Below are positions 11,488-25,065 of a DNA stretch of 64,000 nucleotides, in pieces; position 1 is the first letter of the stretch; each line of letters begins with the position of its first letter. Made by a program: the position numbers and the translations under genes. The DNA comes from Neoceratodus forsteri (Eukaryota > Chordata > Ceratodontiformes > Ceratodontidae): the NCBI GenBank assembly GCA_016271365.2, contig CM057459.1:824540501-824604500 (forward strand). The letters run 5' to 3'. The notes below the pieces were generated by a model. The model saw only the letters and a list, made by a program, of their open reading frames with translations. It was not told where the DNA came from and searched no databases.

Positions 11488-12400
11488 TTGTCTGACGTTC
11501 ACTGTTCTATATCATCTCTCCCTGCCAATAAGGCACCTGGCCCTGATGGCTTCTCTGAAAATTTTTATAAAATGTTTGCTACCGAGCTCACTCCTTTATT
11601 GACTGATGTGTTTAACTATATTTTTCAGCATAGCCAAAATGATTTGTCTCTTACCCAGGCTTGCACCACCCATCTCCTTAAGCCAGATAAGGATGAATTC
11701 CTTCCTTCCAGTTATCAGCCTACTTCACTTATCAACACTAACTTAAAAATTGTAGCCAAATTATTGGCCCATAGGCTACAAGCCATTTCCTCACATTTGA
11801 CAGACCTGGAAGAAGTGGGCTTCATGAAAGGGAGCATTTCCAGTAATCATACCTGAAAATGTTTTCTTTTAATCATGGCCTTCAGCGAGTCCAAGACCCC
11901 TATGGCCTTGGTCTCTCTGGGTGCCAAGAAAGCTTTTGATCATGTTTCTTGGCCTTTTCTATTTGAGGTTTTGGCTGTGTACAATATTTCATTAGAGTTC
12001 ATAGAGTGGGTTCAGATCTTATATACTTCTCCATCTGCTACAATAACATTCAATGCTATGATATCTAAGCCGTTGTTTATCTCTTCTGGTACCCAACAAG
12101 GCTGGCCCCTCTCCCCCCCTTTTTTAATTTGTACTTGGAGCCACTGCTCCTCAGACTTAAAGCTAAACCAAGGGTTCAGGGTATCCAGATTTGCCAACTA
12201 GATTATAAACTCTCTGCTTAAGCAGATGACATTTAGCAACAAGTTTCTTACAGAAAGCTCTATTTCTGCCTCCTTGGCTGAGATTGCCTCCTTCAGGGCT
12301 CTTCCTGCATATAAACTGAACTTAGACAAAACCCTGTCTTGCCCTTAACTCCCATGTGTTTAAGGCTACTATTGTTTTGCTGGGCTTACACTGGGAACCT
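11488..12400 (+). pseudogene. L1-type reverse transcriptase remnant
   Basis: Polymerase domain of the LINE. Motifs seen in order: LPANKAPGPDGFSENFYKMF (RT motif 0/1), SYQPTSLINTNLKIVAKLLA (motif 2), ALVSLGAKKAFDHVSWPFLF (motif A, with the first Asp replaced in this copy), SSGTQQGWPLSPPFL (motif B). The ADD catalytic pair is at 12222-12230 but the residue before it is a TAA stop at 12219-12221, probably a mutated Tyr codon. The order and wording are those of Tx1/L1 elements rather than CR1 or L2. Confidence 0.85.
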
Positions 12401-13930
12401 TAGGCCCCTAAAGTATTGGGCGCTTTATATTTATCATCACCTTTCAGAACTGGCTGAACTAAATTTAAATCCACTCTTAACATCTCTCAGGGCAGATCTT
12501 CAATGATGGCAGGCCCTACCAGTGACTCTTTGGGGCAGGATTAGTATAATTAAGATGAATATGTTGCCCTGTATCCCTGTGGAATGCTGAATATTGTTTT
12601 ACCCCAAACTTGGTTTTGTCATTTGAATTCATACTTTGCCTCTTTCTTATGGTGTGAAAAAGCTAGTCATAGATCCTATATGAAATTAACACTCCCACAA
12701 TTCCTTGGCAGCCTTCATCTTCCTAACCTTTATTTTTTATATTGTGACATCTCATGGTGGTAAATATTTAAAATAGGCCCCCATGGATCTGACTTTAGAT
12801 TCCTAAGTTCCACAGTGGTTAACTACTGAAATGGCCCTGTGTAAAATTCAACATTCAACTTCCAGCATTGTTGTTCTTAAACCCTCTACCCTTTCTACCC
12901 TTCCTGAGGCTTTAATGAGGACTCTGATTTACTGGTTACTTAGAACCCACTCTCAGTTGACTAAAAACTTTAATTTGACCCCCAGTCAGAGTATTTTCCA
13001 GCCCATTTTATGAATCCACATTTAAAATAGCCCTTGGCCCATTCAACATTCTTTTCCTCCAGCTGGATGCCAATGCCACAGTGGCATTGATCTCTGCCAC
13101 TGACAAATTATTGGACATTGATTCTTTATGGCAGAAATGCAACCTTCCTCTTTCCTTTTTGTTTAAATACCTTCAAATCTCACATGCTCTGACTGCCTAC
13201 CTAGGCCCCACCATGGCATACTCAGGATTTATTGATTTATGAAGACTTGATACATGCTGTTTGTACCCACTGGGTGCTATCTCAACTATACATGCTCTTT
13301 CAATCTAATTGCCCATGGAAACTTTCTGGTATTGGCTATTATTGGCAGAATATTTTTCACTCCGAGTGGTGTATTTCAGAGTGGCATTCGATATGGATGA
13401 CATATATAAATATATTAATCAAGATCGCTATATATTTCAGCAATTTTATATATTTACATAAACTTCATTTTATACTTCTGGAACTTTATTGTGTGGGTCA
13501 TCAGACATCTCCCCTCTGCTTCAGGTTCACAAGGATGAAGGTATTTTATTACATTTGTTGTGGGAATGTGAGAAAGTTATACTGTACTGGACCTACTTAA
13601 CTTGGGTTTAGATTCATCATTTGACTTATCAAATCCTTTTACTCCAGAAGTCTGCTTAATGGGATATTTTTAGGGGCCTTCCTCTGGGCTTTCAGAGGGA
13701 ATAAAGGCCATGATCTCCTATGGTTGAGAAAAGGTCTTTCTTTAACATTGGTTAACAGATAATATCCTTCATGGTTGGAATGGCATGTTGAACTCTTTGG
13801 TGTTCTAAGTGTCAAATTACATATTGCTGATCTCTGGAATAGATCACACAGGTGTTTTGGAAAAATGGGGCCTTTTATATGCATGATTACTTACTGTTTA
13901 ATTTACTAGTTGTTTGTTAATTATTGTTTA
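12400..13930 (+). pseudogene. L1-type ORF2 C-terminal region
   Basis: Frame-shifted coding remnant after the RT. Near 13525-13590 the translation gives KDEG(I)LLHLLWECEKV, equivalent to the conserved GTLLHxxWxC block of Tx1/L1 C-termini. Further downstream (13620-13870) segments such as HWLTDNILHGWNGML recall the last ORF2 residues. Several stops are present. Function of this domain in the family is nucleic-acid binding during priming; the copy here is dead. Confidence 0.6.
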
Positions 13931-13999
13931 TGAGTCTTATTATATTGTATGAAAAGATTACTGTGGTTTTAATACCTTTTGATGTTTCCATTATTAGTT

Positions 14000-16900
14000 T
14001 TTGAAAATGGGCAGAGTTCATTCTTAATTCTGATTGACTAAACTCACCAATCAGCCAGTGGTATGAGACAGTAGAGACTGGAAATTACTAGTCAGTCTCT
14101 GTTGCCTCATTTAGTTCTATACACAAATGGACCAGTAGAGAACTTTGAAAAGGCAACTGCCATCATGTTGGTTGCCTTGCTAATGGAGCCCTAAACTGTC
14201 TGCTGATCTCTCCCTGACCCCTTGAAACAGCTTCGAGTCACAGAATTAAACCTAAACTGTAAAGTTCACACACAAGCAGCTAAAATAAATTTGGGCCTTA
14301 AAATCCCACAGTGAGTTGAGTGGCAGTTCTTTAAAAAATAATTTTTCATTGTAGAATCACAGTTTTGATCTCACTTACAGACTGAATTGAACAGCTGCCT
14401 CCCTGACCTCACGCAGTCTCCTGATCCCGCTCAAATTACATATGGCATAAACAGTTTCTCTCTGTTGCCCCCAATGGGAACTGCATCAGTTCCTGGCCAT
14501 AGATTTAAAAGAACTGGCTAAAAAAAAAAGAACAGCTCTTATTTATCCCGCTCAGTCTACCAACTGCTGTTACACCCTCTCTTTCGGCTGTTTCCAACCT
14601 CCATGGTATCATCTGCCGTTCTGGTTAAAAAAAAAAATACAAACTTGAATTGCCACTGGAGGAGGAGGAGGAGGTGGTGGGTGCGGGTTAAATGTTTGCC
14701 TTATTTTTCTCCACAAAGTCGCAGCACAGAAAGAAAATAAAATAAATCAGTTTTACCAGCAACTAATATCCCACTTGCCTCATCTTCTGCTCACACACAG
14801 AGCAACAGCCACTGCTGAACCAACACTAAATAAATCTACCCAACAACTTAATTGCCATTCACCCTCCACACACAGTGTTTAATTTCCCATAAAAATGGCT
14901 GTTACAATAGAAAGTAGGACTATGCTAGCACGTCGGTACTCAGCGTGTATGTGTGTGTGTGTGACCATGAAAAATACAGGTGGAGGAACTATTTTATTAC
15001 AAAACTCATTTTGAACTAGTTTTGAAAGAACATTTTTTGATTAAACATTTTTTCATGGTGCCCATTTTCTAAGCACAATAATACCCTCCAGGGTGGGTGC
15101 TATGGGCAATATCGGACCTTCCAGGGGCTACAAGGTCCTCCACCTGCAGTGTCGGGCCTCATTACACCCTCTGGCGGTCTGGTATTGCTCAAAAACTGCC
15201 CACCCTGTCAGATATTATTGCTTACACAAGTGGCAAAACTCAGGGTTGGGGAGGTAGTTTGATATTTATTTGTCGTGTACTGTTGTTTGTTATTGTAAAT
15301 CAATGTTCCTTGTTATTTCATGTTTTAATTATTGTAAATTTTGTTGGACTTCTTGTTTAAATTAATAAAGTATACTTAATAAAACAAGCAGATTTGACCA
15401 AAATACATTTTTGTATAAGGGTTACAGTGCTGACATTTAGGGAAATGTGTCAAGTGCTCATTCTGTCTAAGGAGTACAGACATGAGCCACAAATATCTGG
15501 AGGTACACACATGCAAAACTAAATCAAATAATTTTGATGTGGGGGGCTCTGCACCACATAAGTCATACACACAACCTGTGATTCATAATGGTTGTCAGAT
15601 GGACCAACAGGTGCACAAAAGTGTGTGAACAGGCATGGAGCAAGCATTGTCTGGACCCCTGGAACACAGACACCAACATGGAATGATCCTTGACCCCACC
15701 ATATGTAGAATCAGAGTGCCCAGAATGCAGCCACATGGACATGTACACTGTAGATAGTCACATAGAAACATGGACTCTGATGGCAGATAAGGGTCATTTG
15801 GCTCACCAGTCTACCAATTTTTCTACCTTCATTCTTGTCACAGACCCTACATGATTTACAGCAATTTCTCCAGCAGTAACCCACCCTCATATGCCACTGA
15901 GCAGAATTAAGCTAAAAAGAGAAATGCATTTGCAACTGGCACAATTTTAGCATGTCAAAAGCCACCAGACTGATTGGCATCTGGAATATCTTCCCACTAT
16001 TTAGACTGATCACAAAGAATCTGAGTTCAGCCATGAGAGCCCGGTGCAATGACCACCATTCAATCCCAACAAGTTAGGGTGGACTTTCAGGCTTCAGTGT
16101 GGATAGACCAGGTGATTTTCTGACTGGCAGTCTGGCTGGTGGCAGTTGGTTCCTGTTCCAGACATTCATGTTTGGACTTGGTTCCAGACCTGCTACATGG
16201 GTGGGTGCAGGTGTGGTGGGAATGTATTTTGCAACATTGGAAAAAGTGCCCCCACATACATAGTGGTTGCATTCTGAGTGGAATGCTACAGAAGCATACT
16301 GGTGACCTGAGTGACCTTCTATGGCTGATGGCATGCACCACTCACCTAAAACTGGCAATGGACTATATATCATTGAATGCATCCACACAAGATTTTCCAT
16401 CTGGTGCCAAAGTGCAGAAGAGTGGAATGGATGTTCCCTCCTCCAAGTCAATTTGTGGTCTCTGGACATGGCATGTCCTCCAATTTACACAACCTACATG
16501 TCCATCAATAGTTCTAGTTTCTTGGCCTTTAAGCACACAACGTGTGAGCATTACAGAAGTCAGACACTAACACCATAGTGACTGTAGTTTTAATATTATA
16601 TGAGAATAACAGAAGGGGTGGTGTGCATTATGTGAATGTAATATTCACAACAAGGTGAGTATTAAATTTGAGTTTGTACACCACCCCATCTTTATTTTTA
16701 TAATTTCTGAGAATTTATTTTTTCCCACTAGATTCAGGTTCTTTAGACTTTGAGAGATTTACCAAGTTTCTGTATCTAATGGTGTGCTGTTCCTGTTATT
16801 AAGATCACTTCTTTTGACTTTATTATTAATTTACATATTTATTCCAATGCCTAAAATACTTTTCCCTGGTGCTTGCAGCCTGCTAACTAACAGTAATGGA

Positions 16901-17630
16901 TATAGAAAGGGCAGTACAGGAGTGCTAAGAACACTTCTGCTTTCAGGGAATGCAGCCTGCTTTAACACGCTAAACAGTTCTCTCTCCTCCAGCATTGTGT
17001 TATGGCAGAGAACTGAAATTGGACTTAAATATTTTTTTATATATAAGTTGATTTATTTTAGAGTGTGGGTTTTCTTATTAAGGAGGTATTTATTGTGCTC
17101 AGAGACAGCACGAGCCACTAACACTGTACTGAAAACTGTTGGTTCAGTGAGAGAGTAGCTCACGCTGAGTGTAAGCAAACTGTGTGTGTTTGCAGTAACA
17201 ACTGGACAATTGTTATGGCAAATAATAACTGGTCTAGCCCATAGAAAACATTGATGACCAGTTATTCTATAATTGTAATCATACTGAAGTGGGACATACT
17301 CACAGGGTAGAATATTTCAATGCAGTCAATGGGGTGTTGCTGGTGTACACCCACTGTCTTTGGGCAGATAGTGGCTTATGGTGTAGAGGTCTGGGGTCAA
17401 TGATCATGCACTTGTTGCTTCAGACACCTTCACAACAGTTATAGCTTACACCAGCAAAACAATAACCACACTGTCTATCTAAACGGGGGGAGGGGGTGTT
17501 GCTGGTTACAGTGTGCATAACACTTTAGTACTCACAGAGTAGGCACACAGAAATAGGTGCTCCCATGCTTGCGGAAATCAACATTTGATGATAGAAGCAG
17601 AGTTCATCATTCATAGATTCTTATAAGAGT
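14000..17630. other. Unassigned region with simple repeats
   Basis: No conserved gene was recognised. It contains a short GGA/GGT-rich run near 14655-14680, a (GT)n at 14947-14963, and AT-rich stretches. Open frames at 16074-16470 (minus) and 16139-16570 (plus) overlap antiparallel, and neither resembles a known domain. Confidence 0.4.
14943..14963. repeat. (GT)n microsatellite
   Basis: About ten uninterrupted GT units following GTAT. Confidence 0.85.
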
Positions 17631-17639
17631 TATTCAGTC

Positions 17640-17800
17640 TCTTATTAAAATAAAATTTGGCACTGATGTATTTTGATATAACCATCCTTTTTCAAAGGCT
17701 TTCAAAAAGGATGGCTATGTCCAAAATGCATCAGGCTGATGCCTTTGTGTAAAATAAATTTTACTTTTTAATGAGACTGTTGCCCTTGTAAGTCTATTGG
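17640..17800. repeat. Hairpin-bearing repeat, possibly Penelope/hammerhead-like
   Basis: Two arms (CCATCCTTTTTCAAAG at 17682-17697 and CTTTCAAAAAGGATGG at 17699-17714) form a near-perfect 16-bp stem. They are followed by CCAAAATGCATCAGGC and an A/T-rich AAATAAATTTTAC stretch. The hairpin plus a degraded CGAAACGCGTC-like block recalls the terminal repeats of Penelope-like elements, which carry hammerhead motifs; that likeness is inference. Confidence 0.4.
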
Positions 17801-18026
17801 TTGTGAGTGCTCTGCTTTTTAAGTAAGTAGTGTGCATAACACATTTAGGTGTCACAGGTCACTGGATGCCAAAGAACATAGCAAAAGCTTATACACTCAT
17901 ATCAATATCACTACATGAATTGTGCATTGACAAAATAATATATATTAAATACATAGGTCAAACATGAAATAGATAGATACATACATTATTACATAGAAAG
18001 TATTGTACATTCCTACTCACTTTGGC

Positions 18027-18990
18027 TTATACATTTGTTGCTGCTACATTCTTTTGATGTCTTAAAACAGTGGTGATGTAGTTTGTTACAATCAGTGCAT
18101 CATCAACTGTTAAAGGGTTTAGCAATATCTTCAGACAATCATGTAGGGAATTCTTATATCTCTCTATAATATCTCTGAGGTAGCAATTTCTCCATTTCAC
18201 ATACAGAGAGCATTTAAACATAATGTAAAACAATGTTTCCTTGTGCCCTAGGTTACAATAGCATTTCACACTTTTATTTTCATTTGTATTGTTATATGTA
18301 GTCTCCATTGGCTTAAGACCAATACAATCAAACTGACATCCAGTGATTATTTGTCTTTTGCTTGGTGTCAGTGGTAGCTGTAAATAATACTCACAGCTAT
18401 GCCATCTTTTATTGTTGGCATACCAATTGGAAATCTTGGAATTTGATACCGCTTGAATACCCTTTGCTTTATATGCCATCATAATGTGTGATTTAATAAT
18501 TGAGTTAGAGGATGGTGAAATAATAATCCCTTTTAGTGAATCTTCCCAAAGATCTTTCACATTGTTTAGTAACAAGATAGTTTGAAAGTTGTTGAGCCAG
18601 GGAGATCTATTCGAGTATTCTAACCATTTCAATTTCTCCTGCAAGCAGTGGAAAGTCTAAATATTAGATTTATTATTCATTATGCTGATCCAATAGAAAG
18701 GTCAATTATGGCTTTCACAGGGACTTTACCCAATGCAGATCTTACATGATAAGCTGGCCGTGTTTTATTGAGTTTTAACAGTGAGCAATAGAATAAGCAA
18801 AAAGGAATCTCCATATCATATGGTACATAATACCCCCATACCTCAGAGCTATATAACATAATTGGATTAAGTTTTGGTTCCCCTGCTTTGAGTGCTGGTA
18901 CTACTGTAGTTCCACCATAGTGATGACCAAAGCATAATATGTCATTGGTATTCTGCTTATCTTTTTGTGTCTGCTTTTTAACATGCCTAG
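18027..18990 (-). pseudogene. LINE ORF2 3' fragment
   Basis: C-terminal portion of a non-LTR retrotransposon polymerase, read on the minus strand. From about 18935 downward the translation gives PIMLYSSEVWGYYVPYDMEI, the post-RT block of LINEs usually written LLYGSEVWG, then LLKLNKTRPAYHVRSALGK. After two stops an open frame of 205 codons (18644-18027) follows with the Cys/His-like ending CNLGHKETLFYIMFKCSLY, typical of LINE C-termini. I cannot name the clade. No upstream RT catalytic motif was found, so the copy is 5'-truncated, which is usual for LINEs. Confidence 0.65.
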
Positions 18991-18999
18991 ACCATTTAC

Positions 19000-21900
19000 C
19001 ATTTTGAGGTGATCAAGACCCCTAAATATATCAATAGAATAATAGATATGGGACTGTGTATTAACAGGCTATAATACCTTTGAGAGGTTCTGGTGACATG
19101 TGAACCTCAAGTACGAAGCTCGAGAGGTTGCAACATGTCACTAGATCCTTGAGATGGTTTTATTGCCAAGTGAAACAAAGTCCCTATTTTTATTTTTGTA
19201 CTTTATGGATCCAGGGAGATTGAAGTACAGTACTGATTGACATTGTGCTGAAATCTGTATGCTCATCCAGGATGCTGCTGTCTGTAAATATGACCCCTGC
19301 CCTCAGTGCCCCAACACTAGAGAGACACGATACCCTGTCACCTCCCCATTTGATGATTTGGCGTATGTTGGCCAGTTCCCAGATACTTACATGACACCTC
19401 TGCTCAATATGATCCCTAGATTCCTCTGCAGATCAGTCATGGTGGAATGGTAAAAGTTATTATGCAGAGTCAACAGAGGGAGGGGTGTCAAAGACTTTAC
19501 AGAGTACAGACCGGAGCAGCTGCTGAAGGACAGATGGAGCAGCCATCACCACTGCACTTGTGTTACCTTCCTTTCCCAGCACTGCCTCGGTGTGAGGCAG
19601 TCCAGCATCTGAGGGTCACACTGTAAGATGCAGGAGCTACAGGACAGTTACTCGCCAGCAACCTGCTACCATACAGAATAAATTATCCCTCCCAGGTACA
19701 TTGTTGAGGTTTCCTCATCATTGGCAAATCATTTTTTACTGTTCATGGCAGTTACACTGAAAGCTAGCTTTCACTGAGCATGATGAATTCATCAGTGCAC
19801 AGTTCTGGATCTGTCTCGTAACACTATTGTTCAGATCTTGGAACAATAGTATTATGAGATCTGAATGATAGTATTATGAGATTTCAACAATGGTATTATT
19901 GGATTGGATCTATGGTATTACAGGGAATTTATTTACATGTTTTTTAATACTATTGTTTTGTATATCAATATATTACTTACTCATTAAGCACTTCAAATTT
20001 TGTTTCATTCATACATGCAGCAGTAGACAGGGTGCTTTGGAAAATTGTGTTTTTTAGATCCCTCATTGGGCTGTTTGATCCATTGCTACTGGCCATCCAA
20101 AGTGGGGCATGTTTATGGCTTTGTGTGCTGAGGCTAATACACACACACACACACACACCTCTCATTCAGCACTGATGCCAAGATGGTGAATAAGTCAATA
20201 AAGCTAAGGTCATGCCTTAATTATCCCAAAGTCACGGCCCTTACCTTTCTGGATCATGACTATGTGAACCAGGATGGGATGCAATGATGTGTGAAGGTGC
20301 TACTTTAGGTGAGTAGAGAGCACAGTATTGTCATGATTATGTGTCAAACATATGTGAATGTGCAGAGTGCAGTAAATACCACCTACAGCTGTCATTACAG
20401 GGTGTTAGGAGGATCATAAACATGATTGTGCTGTGATGGGCAGGATACACAATAGCCCAGATGTTTATGGCACCAGCACTGACCAGTATTACCCAACCCT
20501 GGACACAGAACTGGAAAACTGACCAGGTTCTGATGACCTCTGTGATGTCTGGGTAGACCCCCAGTTCCATCAACTGTGGGATCACTGTCCAGTGGTGCAT
20601 CTGGGAAGTGGAGTTTGTCACATTATGACATTTTAATGGTCAGGTGTATATGATGTGTTGCATTCTAGTTGGTACAGTAAACACCTGGGCTAATGTTATT
20701 TGTGTACCTTTGAAGAGGAGGAAAGCCCAGTTGTGATACATCACATAGAAAAGGGCAAAACATCCATAACCCCCCAGAGCAAAATTTTTTACAGCCATTC
20801 AAAATGTACAATATATATTTTTGTACAGCAGTACCTGTGTCTGCATATTTCTTGGTGTGTCTGCAGTTTGCAGTGTCTGATTGAAGTGTAGGGTGTATGT
20901 CAGTCACATAATATTGGGATGCCTGACAATTTCATGTGAACTGGGGCATAAGTGTAATTTTTTGAACTGAGATATTGCTTGAGCACAGTGCATCAGTGCA
21001 TTTTGGTTTTGCTACACACATTTGTGTTAGGGCCTTCAAATACTTATAGCATCCCCACCCCCAATGAGTAGCTCTGGGACTGTGATCCACATGTGAAAAC
21101 ACTTATTTCATGCAGTGTATCAGCTTCTGCTTGCATAAAGTGTACATATTATAGGCATGCCCACATGTGTAGGGCTACTACTACCTTGTGCAACATGTGG
21201 ACACAACATTTTGCCTGGTTGGAGACTGCACTGTGTATTGGCATCCCTTGGACTCCACAGCTTTGGCATGAAAGTGCCTATGTATTTTTATTGTATGGCC
21301 ATGTAAGCATCCCAGAGCCTTTGTGGATCAGTCCCTTAAAGTGCTAGTACCATCCGAAATGGCAGGCAGAAAACCGTATTTATTTTTCTAGAGTACCCAG
21401 TGTTACTTATTACGTCTGAAGCATTTTCCTTTTTTAGCTTTGCACATTATAAGGTTTTCTACTTGATGCTCTTAAAGGTGATGTGAAGAGCAATACTTTA
21501 CATGGAGATCAACATATTTAGTTTTGCTCCCCTTTATACTGCATCAACATTGTGAGATCATTTATTGTGATTTCACAGGTGGTTAATTCATAGGGCTGAT
21601 GATGTATGAAGAGGAATGGCATTGACTGTCCCTTACCAGGCAGAGTACTGTTCCACACATCACTCTTAATATGTTCAAGTAGAAAATCTTCTAGTTGCAA
21701 AAAGGTAACAAATACTTTATAGAGATGTTTAAGAAGCGATGCTTCACTGCCCTAGACGCTGATGTTAATTACTAACATATTACTTGCTGATTAATGCTAA
21801 CATCAAAGGGATGCCATTCTTTCCCCAAATCTCAGACTTATGGGTTAGTAATACATTTTAGAGTTGCTGAACTTCTGTAGTATTTGCTTATAAGATGTAG

Positions 21901-23280
21901 CTGACTGATTTTTATCAGCTTTGTTTTTTCTTAGTAATAGTAAAAAGCAGGCAATCCACCATGTATCTACTGTCACAAACATAAACTGTGTGTTTGTGGT
22001 CCTTGATCTAGTCCACTGCATCATTAGTGAATTTTGCCCTGTGCCCAACGGTCTGACAACTCATGATACAGCATAAGGAGATTTTGATTCCATGAGAGAC
22101 TAGACTATCTATGGTAGTCTCACATTTTCAGGAACTATCCCTGAGATTTGGGGGCCAGTAGACAACCTTGACTCTGCACCCCATCAGAAATGCCATTAAA
22201 AAGCAGATTTCTCCCTTTGAAATGCCCCCACACCCCACATGGTCTACATTCTGCTCCTTCACATTCTCTCTTTAATTTTCAACCTACAATCAATCAATCA
22301 CCTGTTGTCCAGATCGGTCTGAAAATGTACTCCACGATCATTATTTAACTGCCCTTCATACACCTATTTATGATATATAATACAACACTGATTTTAAACA
22401 TATGACTGTTTTTAAAGCCATATGTCAAATAATAAGCTTGCCTTGTACTATTCAATCTGGTATTTTTGCCCTGTATTTTTCTGGGCAGTCTGAATGTTTC
22501 TAGACCATGTTGTTCAAAACTTCTACCCCATGTACTGCTTCTCATGGCATGGGTTGTTCCTGAAAAAAGGTAAATGGACCATTGCACTTACCCAATAATT
22601 AAATAAGTAAGCAAATAAATGAATAAATAAATGAGATATTGAAGTTGTTGTGAACCACTTGCATCAGTCACCAATTCAAGCACCTCATTTGCCCAATCAT
22701 TTTGATAACTATCTGGATTACTTTTGCTCCATTTATTGTTCACTGTTTTCTTCTAGTGAGCAAGAGGCTGTACATCAAACTGGCACAAAAAAGATCAGAA
22801 CACACAAATTCACTGCATTAATGTGCTTGCTTTAGAAGTCTAATCAAAGAAAAAAGATGGAGAGACAACAGCACAATCTGCTATCTTCTGGCACATCATG
22901 GCACACTCTCTCAGGGGTGTGTGGCCAGATGGTGAACTCACCCCTCTTTTGAGATAATTGGACTGTAATGATTAGATGTCTATAACTGGAATGGAGCAGT
23001 TGGTAAAGAAATCACACACTAGAACTAAAAGTCCATGTATTCTTAAGTAAGAGAAAATCTGATTCTTATAATTAATTTAAAATTAGTCAGACTCAAAAGA
23101 GTGAGTGATCTGGCAAAGAAATATAAGAAAGTCAGTGTTACAAAAATAAAAACTTAAATGTTCAAAACAATCTCCTGTCCTGTAATAATGATTTATTGGG
23201 TATCTAAATTCAGATAGAACTTAAGAGTTTTACCAACAAACTAAATTGGAAGATGCCTGGAATATGTTACAAGTTACAAA
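19000..23280. other. Unassigned region
   Basis: Over 4 kb without a recognisable gene. It contains imperfect repeats of AATAGTATTATGAGAT-like sequence at about 19840-19915, a (CA)n at 20139-20159 and an AAAT-rich run at about 22598-22632 that could be a retroposon tail. The minus-strand frame at 20337-20621 and others of similar size have no domain I know. Confidence 0.4.
20139..20159. repeat. (CA)n microsatellite
   Basis: About ten uninterrupted AC units. Confidence 0.85.
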
Positions 23281-24125
23281 TACAGTGCATTCTGCTTGTG
23301 TGCACAACCTCAGGACAAGCCAAATTTGTGCATACAGCCATAAATACACTAAACCGAAAATCAAAGAAATAAGCACTGAGTTAAATGTGGTTGCATGAAA
23401 ATTATTTTTATTACACTGGTACTGTATTAAGTTAAAAATAAACAGTAGGTTAACATAATAGTACAGTTACAATTTGTTTTGCTTACCGCCCGTTTGTTTA
23501 TTCATAGGTCCAGCTCTTACTGCCGCTGCTTTAAACTCTGTCATTTTCACACAAGACCAATTCTGCTATCTCCACTCTCCATTCCTTGCCCCCACAACTC
23601 CTTTAACCATGAACCACAGCAATGCAGAAGTCCTTATTTGAAACTGCAATGTTATCCAAAAAACTAGAAAGACTGTTTTATTTTACTCCCATAACTGCTG
23701 AGCTTTGAGAAACACTGCTGGGGACATGCTCACTCCCTCATAAGCCAACCACTCAGTTTGTCCATGCTGTCTGATGGACTGAGTGGACTGGTATCAGTAG
23801 AGGGTTAGAGTTTAAAATTGCTGTGAGGTGTTAGATGTAACTGGGAGCAGGTAATGAGGTGATAATTGAGGTTTGTTACTCAGGATGGCATAAGGAATGG
23901 GCGCTAAAGAAAATCAAGTTTAAATTGCTTCATTTACACCTTGCAGCAGCAGCATTTAATCAAGCTAAATGCAGCTAAATTTGTGCACACAACCAAAACT
24001 GAGTGTGCACACAACTGAATCATTTAACACAGAGAACTATAATGAATGAATCGGGACTAGGTGATTTTGTGCACTCAAATGAGAAGTGCACATAACTGAA
24101 ATACACACAAGTGGAATGCACTGTA
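23281..24125. mobile_element. Pogo/Tigger-like non-autonomous DNA transposon
   Basis: The ends are inverted: CAGTGCATTCTGCTTGTGTG at 23283 and the reverse complement of CAGTGCATTCCACTTGTGTG ending at 24123. Both are flanked by TA (23281-23282 and 24124-24125), the Tc1/mariner-superfamily target duplication. Subterminal GTGCACA motifs recur on both sides. The 841-bp interior has no transposase frame, so it would depend on a relative. The CAGTG-type terminus and internal composition resemble pogo/Tigger derivatives. Confidence 0.75.
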
Positions 24126-24129
24126 TATA

Positions 24130-24670
24130 TCTATATGTATTATACAGGTGTAATAGTGCCACTATATTTAGGGCTGAGTTTCTGTTTAATGTTAAACCCC
24201 AAAGTTTGCACTTTAATAGATTTGCCACTGTTCAATGGATGGGCACAAAATTTTGCATGTGCAGCCTCAGGCGCAAGGTCTTTTGATTTGTCAAGTTTTG
24301 TTCCAGTCAGATGTGGGATTCTGAGATATGGATATAGAAAACAGTGAAAAAAATTGGGGATTTTTGCAGTTTTTTTTGTCATCGCCTAACACTCAGGCGG
24401 TACGGAATTTAGGTCAGATATTTTCAGGGTAGAAAGGGCTTAGTCCAGGGTGGTGCCTTTGGTAGGTTTCATGAACAAAATATTAATCCATTCCAGAGTT
24501 ACAAAGATTTGAAATTTGGGTTCTGAGCATGCTCAGTATGGTATTTTGGATAGCTGTTTCTCGCGAAGAAAAAATTTGGCCCATGTGAAAAAAGGTTCTG
24601 TTTCATATATGGGTAATTTTGTTTCATGATACATTTTTTTTCCATATGACCACTATCTTGTTTCCATTCT
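24130..24670 (+). repeat. Dispersed repeat family, copy A
   Basis: It aligns with copy B at 27735-28280. Shared blocks include TTTAATGTTAAACC, GTCAAGTTTTGTT versus GCCAAGTTTTGTT, TTTTCAGGGTAGAAAG versus TTTTCAGGCTAGAAAG, GAGCATGCTCAGT versus GAGCAAGCTCAGT, and an ending near ATCTTGTTT. The copies are clearly diverged and have small indels. No coding frame is shared and I do not recognise the family. Confidence 0.7.
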
Positions 24671-25065
24671 TTTTAAACAAATTCAAAACCCATAAGAATC
24701 GTATCATCGAAACGCTCCAACACATATATCTTTTTACTTATCACAAACAGATTCACACTCGGATTGGTGGTACCAATAGAAAAGTCCAGTATGTTAAATA
24801 AATGTTTCGGGTGTAATGTACCACAGAATGAAGGCATCTTAATTTTAAAACATTGAAGTGGTGAGCATTGGAATCTTGTGTAAATTATCCATCTTATTAA
24901 CCTGGACCTCATTATATGGATTCTGCTGTTACTTTTCAGAAAAAACACCCAGAAATGTGTTTTTAACACAGTTTAAAATCTTGTTTTTTATTAGATGATT
25001 TTCTTTTTCATATAGCCATATAAAACAAGAATAGGCCATACAAAACAAGATTGCCTTCTTACAAA
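24670..25065. other. AT-rich stretch without a gene
   Basis: No gene. The end of it (24985-25060) has repeated AAAACAAGA-type motifs leading into the 97-bp tandem repeat. Confidence 0.4.

Larger units (their letters stand above)
9512..13990 (+). mobile_element. Tx1/L1-type LINE, degenerate
   Basis: The element carries an ORF2 with endonuclease, reverse transcriptase and Cys-rich C-terminal signatures in order, in many frames. 9512-9890 would be its leader or inter-ORF region; no ORF1 is visible. The 3' end is placed loosely near 13990, where coding similarity ends; no poly-A tail or target duplication was found. The retrovirus sits directly upstream, either inside the 5' part of this LINE or next to it. 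Confidence 0.75.

Noticed and set aside
16074..16570. Overlapping frames on both strands considered as a Harbinger transposase
   Set aside because: I looked for HTH and DDE signatures and found none; the two frames are mirror images of each other.
20337..20621. 94-codon minus-strand frame considered as a receptor fragment
   Set aside because: It has some hydrophobic runs but none of the conserved receptor motifs, and the surrounding frames do not extend it.
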